From SURF-24 sp964537965 (GTDB taxonomy: Bacteria > Bacteroidota > Ignavibacteria > Ignavibacteriales > SURF-24), in assembly GCA_964537965.1 (NCBI GenBank), contig CAZIDB010000088.1, positions 1 through 18,016 on the forward strand: a DNA stretch of 18,016 nucleotides. The letters run 5' to 3'. Position numbers and translations under genes: made by a program. Shown here piece after piece: positions 7,881-15,630 of this stretch. Under the pieces are notes generated by a model that had not been told where the DNA came from, did no database searches, and saw nothing but the letters and a program-made list of their open reading frames with translations. Numbering within the stretch: the stretch's first letter is position 1; every line of letters begins with the position of its first letter.

Positions 7881-7942
7881 AGCCAAATTTATGAGCCAGT
7901 GGCTCACAGGTAAGCCTCAACCAGAGGTTGATAAATTTGGCT
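7881..7942. repeat. 62-bp cloverleaf-like palindromic element
   Basis: The outer arms agccaaatttat (7881-7892) and ataaatttggct (7931-7942) are perfect 12-bp inverted copies. Inside are two further hairpins: gagcca-g-tggctc (7893-7905) and caacc-aga-ggttg (7918-7930). The three nested stems would fold into a three-way junction as DNA or RNA. The element lies 33 bp upstream of the kinase-RapZ start in the leader region. It is best read as an intergenic mobile repeat or structured leader. No target-site duplication is obvious. Confidence 0.75.
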
Positions 7943-8025
7943 TAGGTCAGTAAACTTAATCTTACTCTTACTCTTAATCATACTCTTCTTGTAAGACAAA
8001 CTAAGAATATAATCCTATTAGAAAA

Positions 8026-9492
8026 TTACACTCCAAATATATTTATAAAATTGCCATACCCGGCAGTAACTTCAGGTTCGTTTTTCCTGGCTGCTATAAT
8101 TTTTCCTCTGAGAAAAGTTTTTTCAACAATTGCATTAAATGTCTTTCCCTGGAAAGGAGTGAATTTAAATTTTGTGTGCATATTTTCAGAAGTTATTTTT
8201 TCGCTGTTCCAAAGGTCTATTAATACAATATCGGCATCATATCCAAGTTCAAGTTTTCCTTTATTCTTAATTCCAAAGTATTGAATAGCATTTACAGATA
8301 ATAAATTAATTGTCTGTTCCAGGCTCAGTCTTCTCTTATGAAATCCTTCGCTGAAAAGAAAAGGGACTCTATGCTCAACTCCCGGTATTCCACTATACAC
8401 TTCCCAGAAGTTATTATGCGTTTTTTCAACTGCGGGGTTACAACAGGCATGATCAGAATTGACAAAAGAAATGGTTCCATCCTTCATACCTTCCCATAAT
8501 GCTTCTTTGTCTAACTCGGTTTTAATTGGCGGAGACGTCTTCAGAAAATTGGAAATTGATTCATCCTCAAAATCTTTCTGTGTAAAATATAAATAATGCG
8601 GGCAGGTTTCGGCGGAAACATTCAAACCTGCTTCTCTTGCTTTTTTAACAAGATTTAATCCCAGTTTAGAACTAAGATGAACAATTAAAACCTTACCGTT
8701 ATTCTTCCTTGCGACGTCAATCATATTTTTAACAGCCTGGGCTTCTGCAGCTTCATCCCGAGCAGAACAATATGCTTTCCAATCATTCTTGCCTTCACGT
8801 TTAAATGCTTCCATTCTGCCGTAAATTAATTCCTTATCTTCTGCGTGAACAGCAAGTATCTTTTTCGTTTCGGTAATCCAACTTGCCAGAACCTGCATTT
8901 GCATTTTTGTCAACTCTCTGAAGGTATCCATTCCCGAAGTAAAGTATGCTTTAAAGCCTGCAATTCCACTTTTTGCTAATTCATATATCTGTTTTTCAAC
9001 ATTCCTCTGTCCGTCAAAATCGTTACCGCTTATTCCTCCCCACAAGGCATAATCTACAAAACTTCTTCCTTGTAAAGCGTTCTGTTTGATATTAAAACTT
9101 TCCGAATTAGTTATGGGTGGAATGGACGTACAAGGCATATCGATAACCATTGTTGTACCACCAAATGCAGCAGCAAGAGAACCATGTTCAAAATCGTCAC
9201 GGTGCTCAAAACCGGGAGTGTTGAAATGAACATGCGAATCAACTGCGCCCGGCATTGCAAGCATATATCCTCCGTTAATCATCGAAGGGCTTTGCATTTG
9301 CTTCTTTAATCCAAGGTTATTTATGAACGCTTCTTTCCTCTGCGGTGTAGAAATTTCATCCCATAAAATAGATGTAGTCATCTTTGGAATTATCTGGATT
9401 ATTTTTTCATCAAAGAAAAAATCAACAAGCTTTAATTTATTTCCCCCCATATTAATAAATACATTCGACAGAACTTTTAATTTTGAACTCAT
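8026..9492 (-). CDS. allB: Allantoinase-like cyclic amidohydrolase
   Basis: This enzyme opens a cyclic amide ring; allantoin to allantoate is the likely reaction. The chain is 488 residues. The two-metal site is complete: HVH at H87/H89, the carboxylated lysine K181 in GFKAY, H216 in AVHAED, H272 in IVHLSS and D347 in SDHACC. DMPCTSIPPIT (118-128), VDYALWGGISGNDFD (146-160) and the C-terminal KFTPFQGKTFNAIVEKTFLRGK resemble allantoinases more than dihydroorotases, hydantoinases or dihydropyrimidinases. The stretch from about residue 32 to 79, before AMPGAVDSHVHF, is longer than usual for the family. AGAAGG four bases before the ATG is a good Shine-Dalgarno. It follows the PLP enzyme gene by 21 bp and is presumably cotranscribed. 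Hydantoinase activity cannot be excluded. Confidence 0.85.
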   Translation of the reverse strand: MSSKLKVLSNVFINMGGNKLKLVDFFFDEKIIQIIPKMTTSILWDEISTPQRKEAFINNLGLKKQMQSPSMINGGYMLAMPGAVDSHVHFNTPGFEHRDDFEHGSLAAAFGGTTMVIDMPCTSIPPITNSESFNIKQNALQGRSFVDYALWGGISGNDFDGQRNVEKQIYELAKSGIAGFKAYFTSGMDTFRELTKMQMQVLASWITETKKILAVHAEDKELIYGRMEAFKREGKNDWKAYCSARDEAAEAQAVKNMIDVARKNNGKVLIVHLSSKLGLNLVKKAREAGLNVSAETCPHYLYFTQKDFEDESISNFLKTSPPIKTELDKEALWEGMKDGTISFVNSDHACCNPAVEKTHNNFWEVYSGIPGVEHRVPFLFSEGFHKRRLSLEQTINLLSVNAIQYFGIKNKGKLELGYDADIVLIDLWNSEKITSENMHTKFKFTPFQGKTFNAIVEKTFLRGKIIAARKNEPEVTAGYGNFINIFGV

Positions 9493-9513
9493 ACTTCCTT
9501 CTGAGATAGATTA

Positions 9514-10974
9514 TTATTTAGAAACCGCCCTGTTAAATTCTTCAATCAGTTTATCCCATAGTTCAACTGTAGAAAATCTTTCATCCCAGTAATCATCATC
9601 ATACCACTGAGCATTTAATTCCTTAACATCTTTACCCTGCTGCTCTACCCAGGTAAAATATTTTAAATTATGAATTGCTTTCTTTTCATAATAAGAAAGT
9701 TCTTTAATATAGTCTGTCTTCTGGTTTTCAATTGCAATGCGCCAGTCAATCTCCGCCTGCCTGTTTGAATAATTACCAAGTGATTCATTTAATTCTTTCA
9801 GGCGTGACCTGTACATCTCAACAGAATCAGTAAAGATTGTAAAGATGACATCGTTCTCATTAAACTCATAATACTTAGCAAGTTTAATTGCACTTATCAT
9901 ATTACTTATGGAAGAAATTCCCATCAACGGAAGTTTTTCAATTACTTCGTTTGATATTCCCTGGCTGGACATCCATTCTTTTCCGGCCGGCTCATTAAAC
10001 AAACGAAGTATTCTCATTGGCTCGTTATCGTCAATAGCTACAACCGCATCTGTGTTTTTTGTATTATGAATCCACGGAATGTGTTTATCCCCTATTCCTT
10101 CAATTCTGTGGGCGCCAAAGCCATTCATATAAAGTGTTGGGCATTGAAGCGCTTCTGATGCAAGAACTTTTACTAATGGAAATTTTTTGCGAAGATAATC
10201 ACCTGCGGCAATTGTACCGGCAGACCCAGTAGCGCTTACGTATCCGCTAAATCTCTGTTCTTCTTTTTTAATCTGATTAAACAATGATTCGATTGTATAT
10301 CCTGTTACTTCATAATGCCAGATACTGTTTCCAAACTGATCAAACTGGTTGAAAATAAAATACTCATCGCTTTTAGCTTCAAGTTCATGACATTTATCAT
10401 AAATTTCTTTCACGTTACTTTCGCATCCGTATGTAGCAAAAACTTCAGCACCAAGGTTTTTAAGCCAGTCAAATCTTTCCTTGCTCATTTCTTCCGGTAA
10501 AATTGCTACGGCATGAACAGAAAGCAAAGCAGAGTTAAATACTCCGCCACGGCAGTAATTACCTGTTGAAGGCCAGACAGCCTTATGATATTCAGGATTA
10601 AATCTTCCCGAAACAAGGTAAGGAGCAAGGCATCCGTAAGTTGCTCCGACTTTATGCGCGCCCGTTGGAAAGTGTTTGCCAACCAATCCAATTATTCTTG
10701 CTTTAACGCCTGTAATGCTCTGCGGAATTTCGAGATAATTTATTTCACCAATTCTGCTGGTTTTAATATCATTGCACCAGTTAATTCTGAAAAGATTCAG
10801 AGGATCAAGTGCATTAAGATCAACGCTCTCTAATTTGCTCTGAATTTCTGTAGGAATAGTTTCCGGTTGTTTAAGTTGTTTGAATGTTGGTAATACAATT
10901 TTTTGTTTTCGGCATCTTTCAATTGAGCGGTTTAAAAATTCTTCATTTTGAATCTGCCAGTTCCAGTTGCACAT
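9514..10974 (-). CDS. Fold-type II PLP-dependent enzyme (cysteine synthase/CBS-like superfamily)
   Basis: This 486-residue enzyme is of the beta family of PLP enzymes. The candidate Schiff-base lysine is in TGAHKVGAT (about residue 108 from the ATG). The substrate loop is PSTGNY (about 135-140) and the phosphate-binding turn SATGSAGT (about 247-254). GAHRIEGIGDKHIPW and GISSISNMISAIKLAK resemble cysteine synthase-like proteins. The C-terminal region of about 90 residues after VEMYRSRLKEL is longer than in cysteine synthases and has no domain I recognise. The exact reaction is unknown; beta-replacement or elimination chemistry is expected. The gene is the first of a pair with the allantoinase-like gene, suggesting work on a product of nitrogen-heterocycle breakdown, possibly as an ammonia-lyase. 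A GTG at 10986 gives four more residues. The ATG at 10974, with GTGAG upstream, is preferred. Confidence 0.8.
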   Translation of the reverse strand: MCNWNWQIQNEEFLNRSIERCRKQKIVLPTFKQLKQPETIPTEIQSKLESVDLNALDPLNLFRINWCNDIKTSRIGEINYLEIPQSITGVKARIIGLVGKHFPTGAHKVGATYGCLAPYLVSGRFNPEYHKAVWPSTGNYCRGGVFNSALLSVHAVAILPEEMSKERFDWLKNLGAEVFATYGCESNVKEIYDKCHELEAKSDEYFIFNQFDQFGNSIWHYEVTGYTIESLFNQIKKEEQRFSGYVSATGSAGTIAAGDYLRKKFPLVKVLASEALQCPTLYMNGFGAHRIEGIGDKHIPWIHNTKNTDAVVAIDDNEPMRILRLFNEPAGKEWMSSQGISNEVIEKLPLMGISSISNMISAIKLAKYYEFNENDVIFTIFTDSVEMYRSRLKELNESLGNYSNRQAEIDWRIAIENQKTDYIKELSYYEKKAIHNLKYFTWVEQQGKDVKELNAQWYDDDYWDERFSTVELWDKLIEEFNRAVSK

Positions 10975-11064
10975 AATTTTACTCACTTAAAATGAATTAT
11001 TAATCTGGGATGCAAATTAAGGATTTTTAAACAAACTATTATAAAAAGTTAGACTGTAAAATAG

Positions 11065-11129
11065 TTTCGGCTCCACAGAGATATAACTTTTTGATGGGTT
11101 ACATTTCAGGTGGGAGAGTGGAGCCGAAA
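11065..11129. repeat. 65-bp element with 12-bp perfect inverted ends
   Basis: tttcggctccac (11065-11076) and gtggagccgaaa (11118-11129) are exact inverted copies around a 41-base loop. The 261-bp space between the DUF5916 gene and the PLP gene otherwise holds only AT-rich DNA. The long loop and T-rich flanks on both sides are compatible with a MITE-like repeat or a terminator for the DUF5916 gene. Which of the two cannot be decided from the sequence. Confidence 0.65.
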
Positions 11130-11151
11130 TTTTAACAAGAACGTTGAATAT

Positions 11152-11173
11152 CCAATATCAAATAACCAATATC
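11152..11173. repeat. Short direct repeat CCAATATC with 14-bp period
   Basis: CCAATATC occurs at 11152-11159 and again at 11166-11173, within gaatatccaatatcaaat-type DNA. It is a low-complexity intergenic repeat next to the 12-bp inverted-end element. No function is visible. Confidence 0.45.
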
Positions 11174-11235
11174 GAATTAAAAGAACTCCATCACTCATTA
11201 TTCCTTGTTAGATATTCGTCATTCAGTAAATTAAA

Positions 11236-13428
11236 TTAGAAGTAATACAGATATTTAATTTTAAATACCGAAGCTCTGTCTGTTACTTTCATGTGCCTGC
11301 CGATATCGTTTCCAAATTCATCATACTTTGTCTGCCGTTCCTGGAATTCATTATATGCAAGATATATCCAGCTCTTGGGTAAGAAATTGTAAGAAAACAA
11401 AAATCCTACAATTATATTTTCCAGGTGCTGTGTGGATTTCACGTAAACATTATCAACATATAATCTCATCGTTAAATAATTGATCGGGATAAAAGTAATG
11501 TTCGGTCTTGCATTAAAAGTAATATCTTCAAGTGAACCATCAGGTTTTCTTTCGATATAAAGATTATTGTCGGCGCCAAGTGAAAAATTCTTTGCGGCGT
11601 ACCATGTTATTGAATTACCCATCCACATATACGATGCAAGATAATCTCTTGAGAAATTATAAGTTTTAGAATAGCCTCCCCAAAGATTACCACTCCATCT
11701 TGGCGTAATGTTATACCAGGAACTAAGATTAAACTCATATGAATCATATTTCTGATCTGAATCTTTTGACTTACCCGCACTTATATTTATTTCATATCCC
11801 CAGTTATCCCTGAACTGCATATTGAAACCAAGAATAGCCGAATGATCCGTATACAAATCAACTTTCTCATCATATAAACTAAAGCCGGCATAGATAAGAA
11901 TTTGTCTTATGTACCCTTCCTCGTAATACCAGCGCGGACCGGCAATTGCTGTCCATTCCGCGGTACCTTTCCACGGAACGAAACCAACCTGACTTATATC
12001 AAATTTCTCACCTACATATCTTATGCGGCTCAGTATCATTTTATCTTTATCGAACATCATGAAACCGAGTGCAGAAGCAAAGTCTCCTTCTTTATCTTTA
12101 ATTGATCTTGCAAACTGGTAAGCTAATTGCCAATCCGTTTCCCTTAATGCTCCGTCAATATCAATAACACCATCAATATGGTCTTTTGTTTTTTTGCCGA
12201 CGAACATTGCTCCGAGTGTTGAGTTATCGAAAATCTGTTTCTTCAATCTTGCGACACCAAATACAGCGCTTTCCTCAGTTTTCATTTCATCGCCGTCATT
12301 ATATTTTTCCTCACCTGTCATTGCAAGAAATCCGCCGTACTCCCAGTCGTCTATACGGCCAAAAGCTTTAGTGCCTCCCAGCAATCTTACTTCTTCACCG
12401 TTAGGCAGTTTCTTTCCAATTCTTCTGGAATAGAATAATTCAAGCGGGCTGTAGAAACCGCTGCTTCTGTCTTTACCAGAAGGCATAAAAATTTCATTGC
12501 CCTGTGTAAAAAATGGTCTTCTTTCACTAAAGTAAGACTCATAGCGGGATATATTAAAGGAATACGGATCGGCTTCTATCTGTGCAAAATCAGGATTAAC
12601 AGTAAGCTGGTAAGTTAAGCTTGGTGAAGGATTATAAAAAACATCAAGCCCGGCATCAGGACTGAATTTATATTTACCATCCTGTTGAAGAGAAACATTT
12701 GTTAAACCAACCGGATAAATCTCAAGATTCATTCCTTCACTTTTGGGCTGAACGTTATCAAAAATAAGTTTGCCCATTTTGGAAACGCGGATACCTTCAT
12801 TCTCTTCATAATCAGACCAGGAAATATCTTCATTATTGTTGGGAATCCACCGTCCAAAATCAACGCCCCATTCATTCAGGCTCTTATCATATGAAATAGA
12901 TTTATAAGGAATTTTAACCTCTGTTACATAACCCCAATCGTAAATTTTTGAATCGGCAAACCAAACTCCGTCCCAGCTCCAGTCTTTATTTCTGCCGTCA
13001 TCAAGCATACGTGCGTCTGCTTTTGTACCAGTGGCGCTTACGTCAAATTCGTAGGCCGTTCGTTTATCATTATATGTATCGATAATTAATGTTGAACCAT
13101 CGCCATTCCAGTTATCAAGTGTACCTTTATTGGCTTCAATCTTACCGGTGTTATCATAAAGAATCATTAAACAATAAAGCGCATCATCCGTAGTTATTAT
13201 TTTAGCTATTGTTTGTTGTGTGGGTTTATTACCATAAAATGGATTATACTGAATAAAATCAAGAACAGAGTCTGCAGTATTCCAGACAGCATCAATTAAT
13301 CCGTCAATAATAATTTCATTTGAAGTTTTTTTGAGGAGAATTTTTTTATCTGCCCGTTTATCCTGCCCAACGGCAAATAAAAATAAATTTGTATTTAAAA
13401 TAAGAAATAAAAGTATTTTTATTCTCAT
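11236..13428 (-). CDS. DUF5916 outer-membrane protein with N-terminal CBM9-like domain
   Basis: This is a 730-residue protein that probably sits in the outer membrane. A signal peptide is seen at the start (MRIKILLFLILNTNLFLFAVGQ). About residues 30-220 form a CBM9-like sandwich (EIIIDGLIDAVWNTADSV, then YDNTG and the YEFDVSATGT region). The rest has the repeated aromatic, alternating strands of the DUF5916 beta-barrel (SYFSERRPFFTQGNEIF is typical of the family). It ends with YYF, the usual aromatic C-terminus of an outer-membrane barrel. Function is not established; sugar or glycan binding is suggested by CBM9 but unproven. Two upstream in-frame starts exist (a TTG at 13449 and an ATG at 13434). 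The ATG at 13428 is preferred because AAAAGGA lies at a good distance before it and the signal peptide then begins with its basic end. Confidence 0.85.
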   Translation of the reverse strand: MRIKILLFLILNTNLFLFAVGQDKRADKKILLKKTSNEIIIDGLIDAVWNTADSVLDFIQYNPFYGNKPTQQTIAKIITTDDALYCLMILYDNTGKIEANKGTLDNWNGDGSTLIIDTYNDKRTAYEFDVSATGTKADARMLDDGRNKDWSWDGVWFADSKIYDWGYVTEVKIPYKSISYDKSLNEWGVDFGRWIPNNNEDISWSDYEENEGIRVSKMGKLIFDNVQPKSEGMNLEIYPVGLTNVSLQQDGKYKFSPDAGLDVFYNPSPSLTYQLTVNPDFAQIEADPYSFNISRYESYFSERRPFFTQGNEIFMPSGKDRSSGFYSPLELFYSRRIGKKLPNGEEVRLLGGTKAFGRIDDWEYGGFLAMTGEEKYNDGDEMKTEESAVFGVARLKKQIFDNSTLGAMFVGKKTKDHIDGVIDIDGALRETDWQLAYQFARSIKDKEGDFASALGFMMFDKDKMILSRIRYVGEKFDISQVGFVPWKGTAEWTAIAGPRWYYEEGYIRQILIYAGFSLYDEKVDLYTDHSAILGFNMQFRDNWGYEINISAGKSKDSDQKYDSYEFNLSSWYNITPRWSGNLWGGYSKTYNFSRDYLASYMWMGNSITWYAAKNFSLGADNNLYIERKPDGSLEDITFNARPNITFIPINYLTMRLYVDNVYVKSTQHLENIIVGFLFSYNFLPKSWIYLAYNEFQERQTKYDEFGNDIGRHMKVTDRASVFKIKYLYYF

Positions 13429-13619
13429 GAACATCCTTTTAGATTCCAAATCTGAAATTTAGACGGCAAACAAATAATTTAGTTACACCATCAATTTATG
13501 TGGTTTTGATTTGTGCCGGAGTGAAATAAAAACGTTACTTTTACCAGCAAGTTTAATTTTATTCTTTCAAATGAAACCGAATTTGAAATTAAAAATTATT
13601 GTTATATAAAGATAAAGTT

Positions 13620-14723
13620 ATGCACCAGAACAGAAGCGATAAAAGACTAAAATATATTTCAATTAGCGATATATCCGCTGTAAACCGGCTTACCGCGTTA
13701 TGGGCTTTCAGCGAATCTGCTCTTGGCGGAGTGCTTCATGCGTTTAGAATTCCATTCTCCGGATTATTTATTTGCGGTGCGGCTGTAATATTCATTTCAC
13801 TTATAGCAAAGTTTTCAGAAAAGCGATGGGAGATTTTCCGTTCGACGCTGATAGTTGTTTTGGTAAAAATAATTATCAGTCCAAACACACCATTAAATGC
13901 GCATCTTGCCGTTCTTCTCCAGGGATTAGCCGGACAAATATTATTTATGACCAAACGTTTTCCTGGTATGTCATCTTTATTTTTGGGAATTTTTGCCGCA
14001 TCTTATTCGGCAGTTCAAAAAGTAATTGTTCTAACTCTTGTATTTGGTTTTACTCTATGGGAATCGTTAGATCAATTTGGCGAATCCGTAATGAAAATAT
14101 TTTTTCCGCATTCAACTGGAATAAGAATAAGCCTGCTGATTATTGGTATTTATTCTGCAATACACCTTGCTGGTGGAATTGCTGCGGGTATTATTGCCGG
14201 CAGACTTCCCGTCTGGATAGATAGCTCCTTCCCCAAAAACAAACGGGCTGTTTATAACTTCAATCTTCTTCAGGCAAATGATGCACGAAAAAATAAAAAC
14301 AAACGAAATAGAAAATGGTGGAAAAGGCCAACCGGAATTTTTATTGTTATTTTTTCTGTGGTGTTTGCCTTATTAACATATTTTTTCCCTTTCTTTGGCA
14401 AGAATAAAATTGCAGATGTTACAATTATGATTATCCGCTCTGTTTTAATTGTTTTCCTTTGGTTTACATTCGTTGCTCCGTTTCTGTTAAAACTATTCAG
14501 GAAATTCATTGACAGGAAAAGAAATATTTACACGGACGAAATAAACAGCATAATATTTTTATTTCCTCAATTAAGATATCTTGTTAAAGAAAGCTGGAAA
14601 AACTCCAAATCACTTAAAGGAATAAAAAGGCTAAAGCACTTTATTGTTTTTACGTTTATTCTATTAATATTTGCGGAACCCGAAGCAAAACAGAAAAGCA
14701 ATTTGCTTAATGCGGTTAAATAA
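13620..14723 (+). CDS. Multi-pass membrane protein of unknown function
   Basis: This is a 367-residue protein with about seven or eight hydrophobic segments. From the ATG at 13620 they lie at about residues 47-64, 75-90, 97-113, 118-148, 168-193, 239-257, 267-291 and 339-353. A basic, Lys/Arg/Asn-rich loop (about 222-237) lies between the halves. The opening ALGGVLHAFRIPFSGLF and NTPLNAHLAVLLQGLAGQILF have the glycine-rich, small-residue pattern of ECF-type vitamin or metal uptake components, but that resemblance is weak and no ATPase or EcfT is nearby. I do not recognise the family. A TTG at 13599 could add seven residues; the ATG has only weak AAAG before it. The gene converges on the NifX-like gene. 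Confidence 0.7.
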   Translation: MHQNRSDKRLKYISISDISAVNRLTALWAFSESALGGVLHAFRIPFSGLFICGAAVIFISLIAKFSEKRWEIFRSTLIVVLVKIIISPNTPLNAHLAVLLQGLAGQILFMTKRFPGMSSLFLGIFAASYSAVQKVIVLTLVFGFTLWESLDQFGESVMKIFFPHSTGIRISLLIIGIYSAIHLAGGIAAGIIAGRLPVWIDSSFPKNKRAVYNFNLLQANDARKNKNKRNRKWWKRPTGIFIVIFSVVFALLTYFFPFFGKNKIADVTIMIIRSVLIVFLWFTFVAPFLLKLFRKFIDRKRNIYTDEINSIIFLFPQLRYLVKESWKNSKSLKGIKRLKHFIVFTFILLIFAEPEAKQKSNLLNAVK

Positions 14724-14726
14724 AAA

Positions 14727-14745
14727 GGGCATCATTCAGATGCCC
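14727..14745 (-). terminator. Rho-independent terminator of the DUF134-NifX operon
   Basis: GGGCATC and GATGCCC form a 7-bp stem with a 5-base loop. On the minus strand the stem is followed by TTTTTATTT. It begins 7 bp after the NifX-like stop. It sits only 3 bp after the stop of the convergent membrane-protein gene and may help end that transcript too, though the T-run on the plus side is poor. Confidence 0.8.
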
Positions 14746-14751
14746 GGAATT

Positions 14752-15144
14752 TTAGTGCCTGCGGCAGGTTAAACCTTTATTTTCAACCAATTCTCCCTTG
14801 GCGAATTTCTGCACTGCAGTTTCAATATCTGCTTCCTCAGTTAGAAATGGTTTAATATTATTTTTTTCAAGATCTTCTACAAGACGCCAGCCTCCACCAC
14901 TGAAAAGTAACACGCTACAATCTTTCAGTCCTTCAATTAAACTTTCATGACCATGGTGTTGTCCTTCGCCATGATGATGTTCATGGTTTTGTCCGCCTGT
15001 CATCCTGTGATGTGTAAAAGTATTCTCTCTGATTTCAACTTTTTCTATAGTCCCGCCATTTATATCATATATTGCAAAGGCAAAACATCTTCCAACGTGG
15101 CCGGTAATGGTTTTCCGGTCATCAGTTGCAACAGCAATTCTCAT
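14752..15144 (-). CDS. NifX/NifB-family molybdenum-iron cluster-binding protein, His-rich
   Basis: This is a 130-residue protein of the dinitrogenase iron-molybdenum cofactor family (PF02579). These proteins bind metal-sulfur clusters and may carry them between assembly proteins. The start RIAVATDD and HVGRCFAFAIYDI are the family's first strands. SVLLFSGGGWRLVEDLEKNNIKPFLTEEADIETAVQKF closes the fold, with the GGG turn. A His-rich insertion (HHRMTGGQNHEHHHGEGQHH, about 45-64) is prominent and suggests metal binding. It is the second gene of an operon; its start lies 13 bp after the DUF134 stop. Many anaerobes pair these two genes. No nitrogenase gene is in the window, so a nitrogen-fixation role should not be assumed. 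Confidence 0.9.
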   Translation of the reverse strand: MRIAVATDDRKTITGHVGRCFAFAIYDINGGTIEKVEIRENTFTHHRMTGGQNHEHHHGEGQHHGHESLIEGLKDCSVLLFSGGGWRLVEDLEKNNIKPFLTEEADIETAVQKFAKGELVENKGLTCRRH

Positions 15145-15157
15145 TTAGAACCTCCAA

Positions 15158-15547
15158 TTAATTTTTACATTTCGGGCAATGCATTTTTGTTAAAGATAAG
15201 TTTACGTTAATCTTGTCACCGCATCGGCTGTATTTATCTTTTTTTATTTTATTAATAATATTTTCAGGGTAAGTTTCGTTTATCCTGATTGCTTTGCCGT
15301 TCAGAATGCAATCAGCAATTTTATATCTCGCCTTTTCAATTATTCTTCCGAATGTAGCGCGTGATATTTTCATTTTAGCCGCACCTGCTTCATGCGACAA
15401 GGCAAGAAAGTCCGCAAGTCTTAAAGCTTCAAGTTCATCATGCTCAAGAATTACTTCTTCAAGATTATCCATAGAAATCCCTCTCGGCTTGAAATAGCAG
15501 CAAGCCGGATCAACGGATATCTTTCTATGTTTGCAGGGTCTTGACAT
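15158..15547 (-). CDS. DUF134 helix-turn-helix regulator
   Basis: This is a 129-residue DNA-binding protein of the DUF134 family. The N-terminus MSRPCKHRKI and the FKPRGISMDNLEEVILEHDELEALRLAD segment are the family signature. A sigma-70 region-4-like helix-turn-helix follows (about 47-75, AKMKISRATFGRIIEKARYKI). The C-terminus holds a CX2C pair (C124, C127 in MHCPKCKN) together with C109 in YSRCGD, which could form part of a metal site. It is the first gene of the operon with the NifX-like protein. The start codon lies 10 bp from a 14-bp perfect palindrome that is a natural candidate for its own operator. No Shine-Dalgarno precedes the ATG. The regulated ligand or signal is unknown. Confidence 0.9.
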   Translation of the reverse strand: MSRPCKHRKISVDPACCYFKPRGISMDNLEEVILEHDELEALRLADFLALSHEAGAAKMKISRATFGRIIEKARYKIADCILNGKAIRINETYPENIINKIKKDKYSRCGDKINVNLSLTKMHCPKCKN

Positions 15548-15557
15548 TTTTCAATTT

Positions 15558-15571
15558 TGAGCATATGCTCA
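15558..15571. promoter_or_regulatory. 14-bp perfect palindrome, candidate DUF134 operator
   Basis: TGAGCATATGCTCA is identical on both strands. It lies in the 83-bp space between the divergent DUF134 and sigma-54 activator genes. A TAnnTTTG-type box for the DUF134 gene ends just beside it, so a bound protein would cover the start of that transcript. The length and symmetry suggest a dimeric regulator. Confidence 0.7.
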
Positions 15572-15574
15572 TAA

Positions 15575-15606
15575 CAAAAATATTATTATATTTGCAATAA
15601 AACAAT
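15575..15606 (-). promoter_or_regulatory. Candidate Bacteroidota-type promoter for the DUF134-NifX operon
   Basis: On the minus strand ATTG (15603-15606) is followed after 20 bases by TATTTTTG (15575-15582). This fits the TTTG-N19-21-TAnnTTTG consensus of Bacteroidota. The predicted start falls within the palindrome at 15558-15571. Whether this organism uses that promoter type is inferred. Confidence 0.4.
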
Positions 15607-15630
15607 CTGAAAATAATATAAAGTATAAAG

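Noticed and set aside
7849..7920. Extension of the kinase-RapZ protein by 24 residues from an ATG at 7920
   Set aside because: It runs through the 62-bp palindromic repeat and has no kinase-like sequence; the ATG at 7848 has AAAGGATC before it.
13429..13449. Longer DUF5916 protein starting at a TTG (13449) or ATG (13434)
   Set aside because: The ATG at 13428 is best placed relative to AAAAGGA and gives a proper signal peptide.
13772..14224. 150-codon plus-strand frame inside the membrane-protein gene
   Set aside because: It overlaps the hydrophobic frame that carries the membrane segments, and its own product is rich in Cys, Ser and aromatic residues without any domain.
14752..15144. Evidence of nitrogen fixation from a NifX-family protein
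   Set aside because: The family is broad and no nifHDK, nifB or nifEN gene is in the window.
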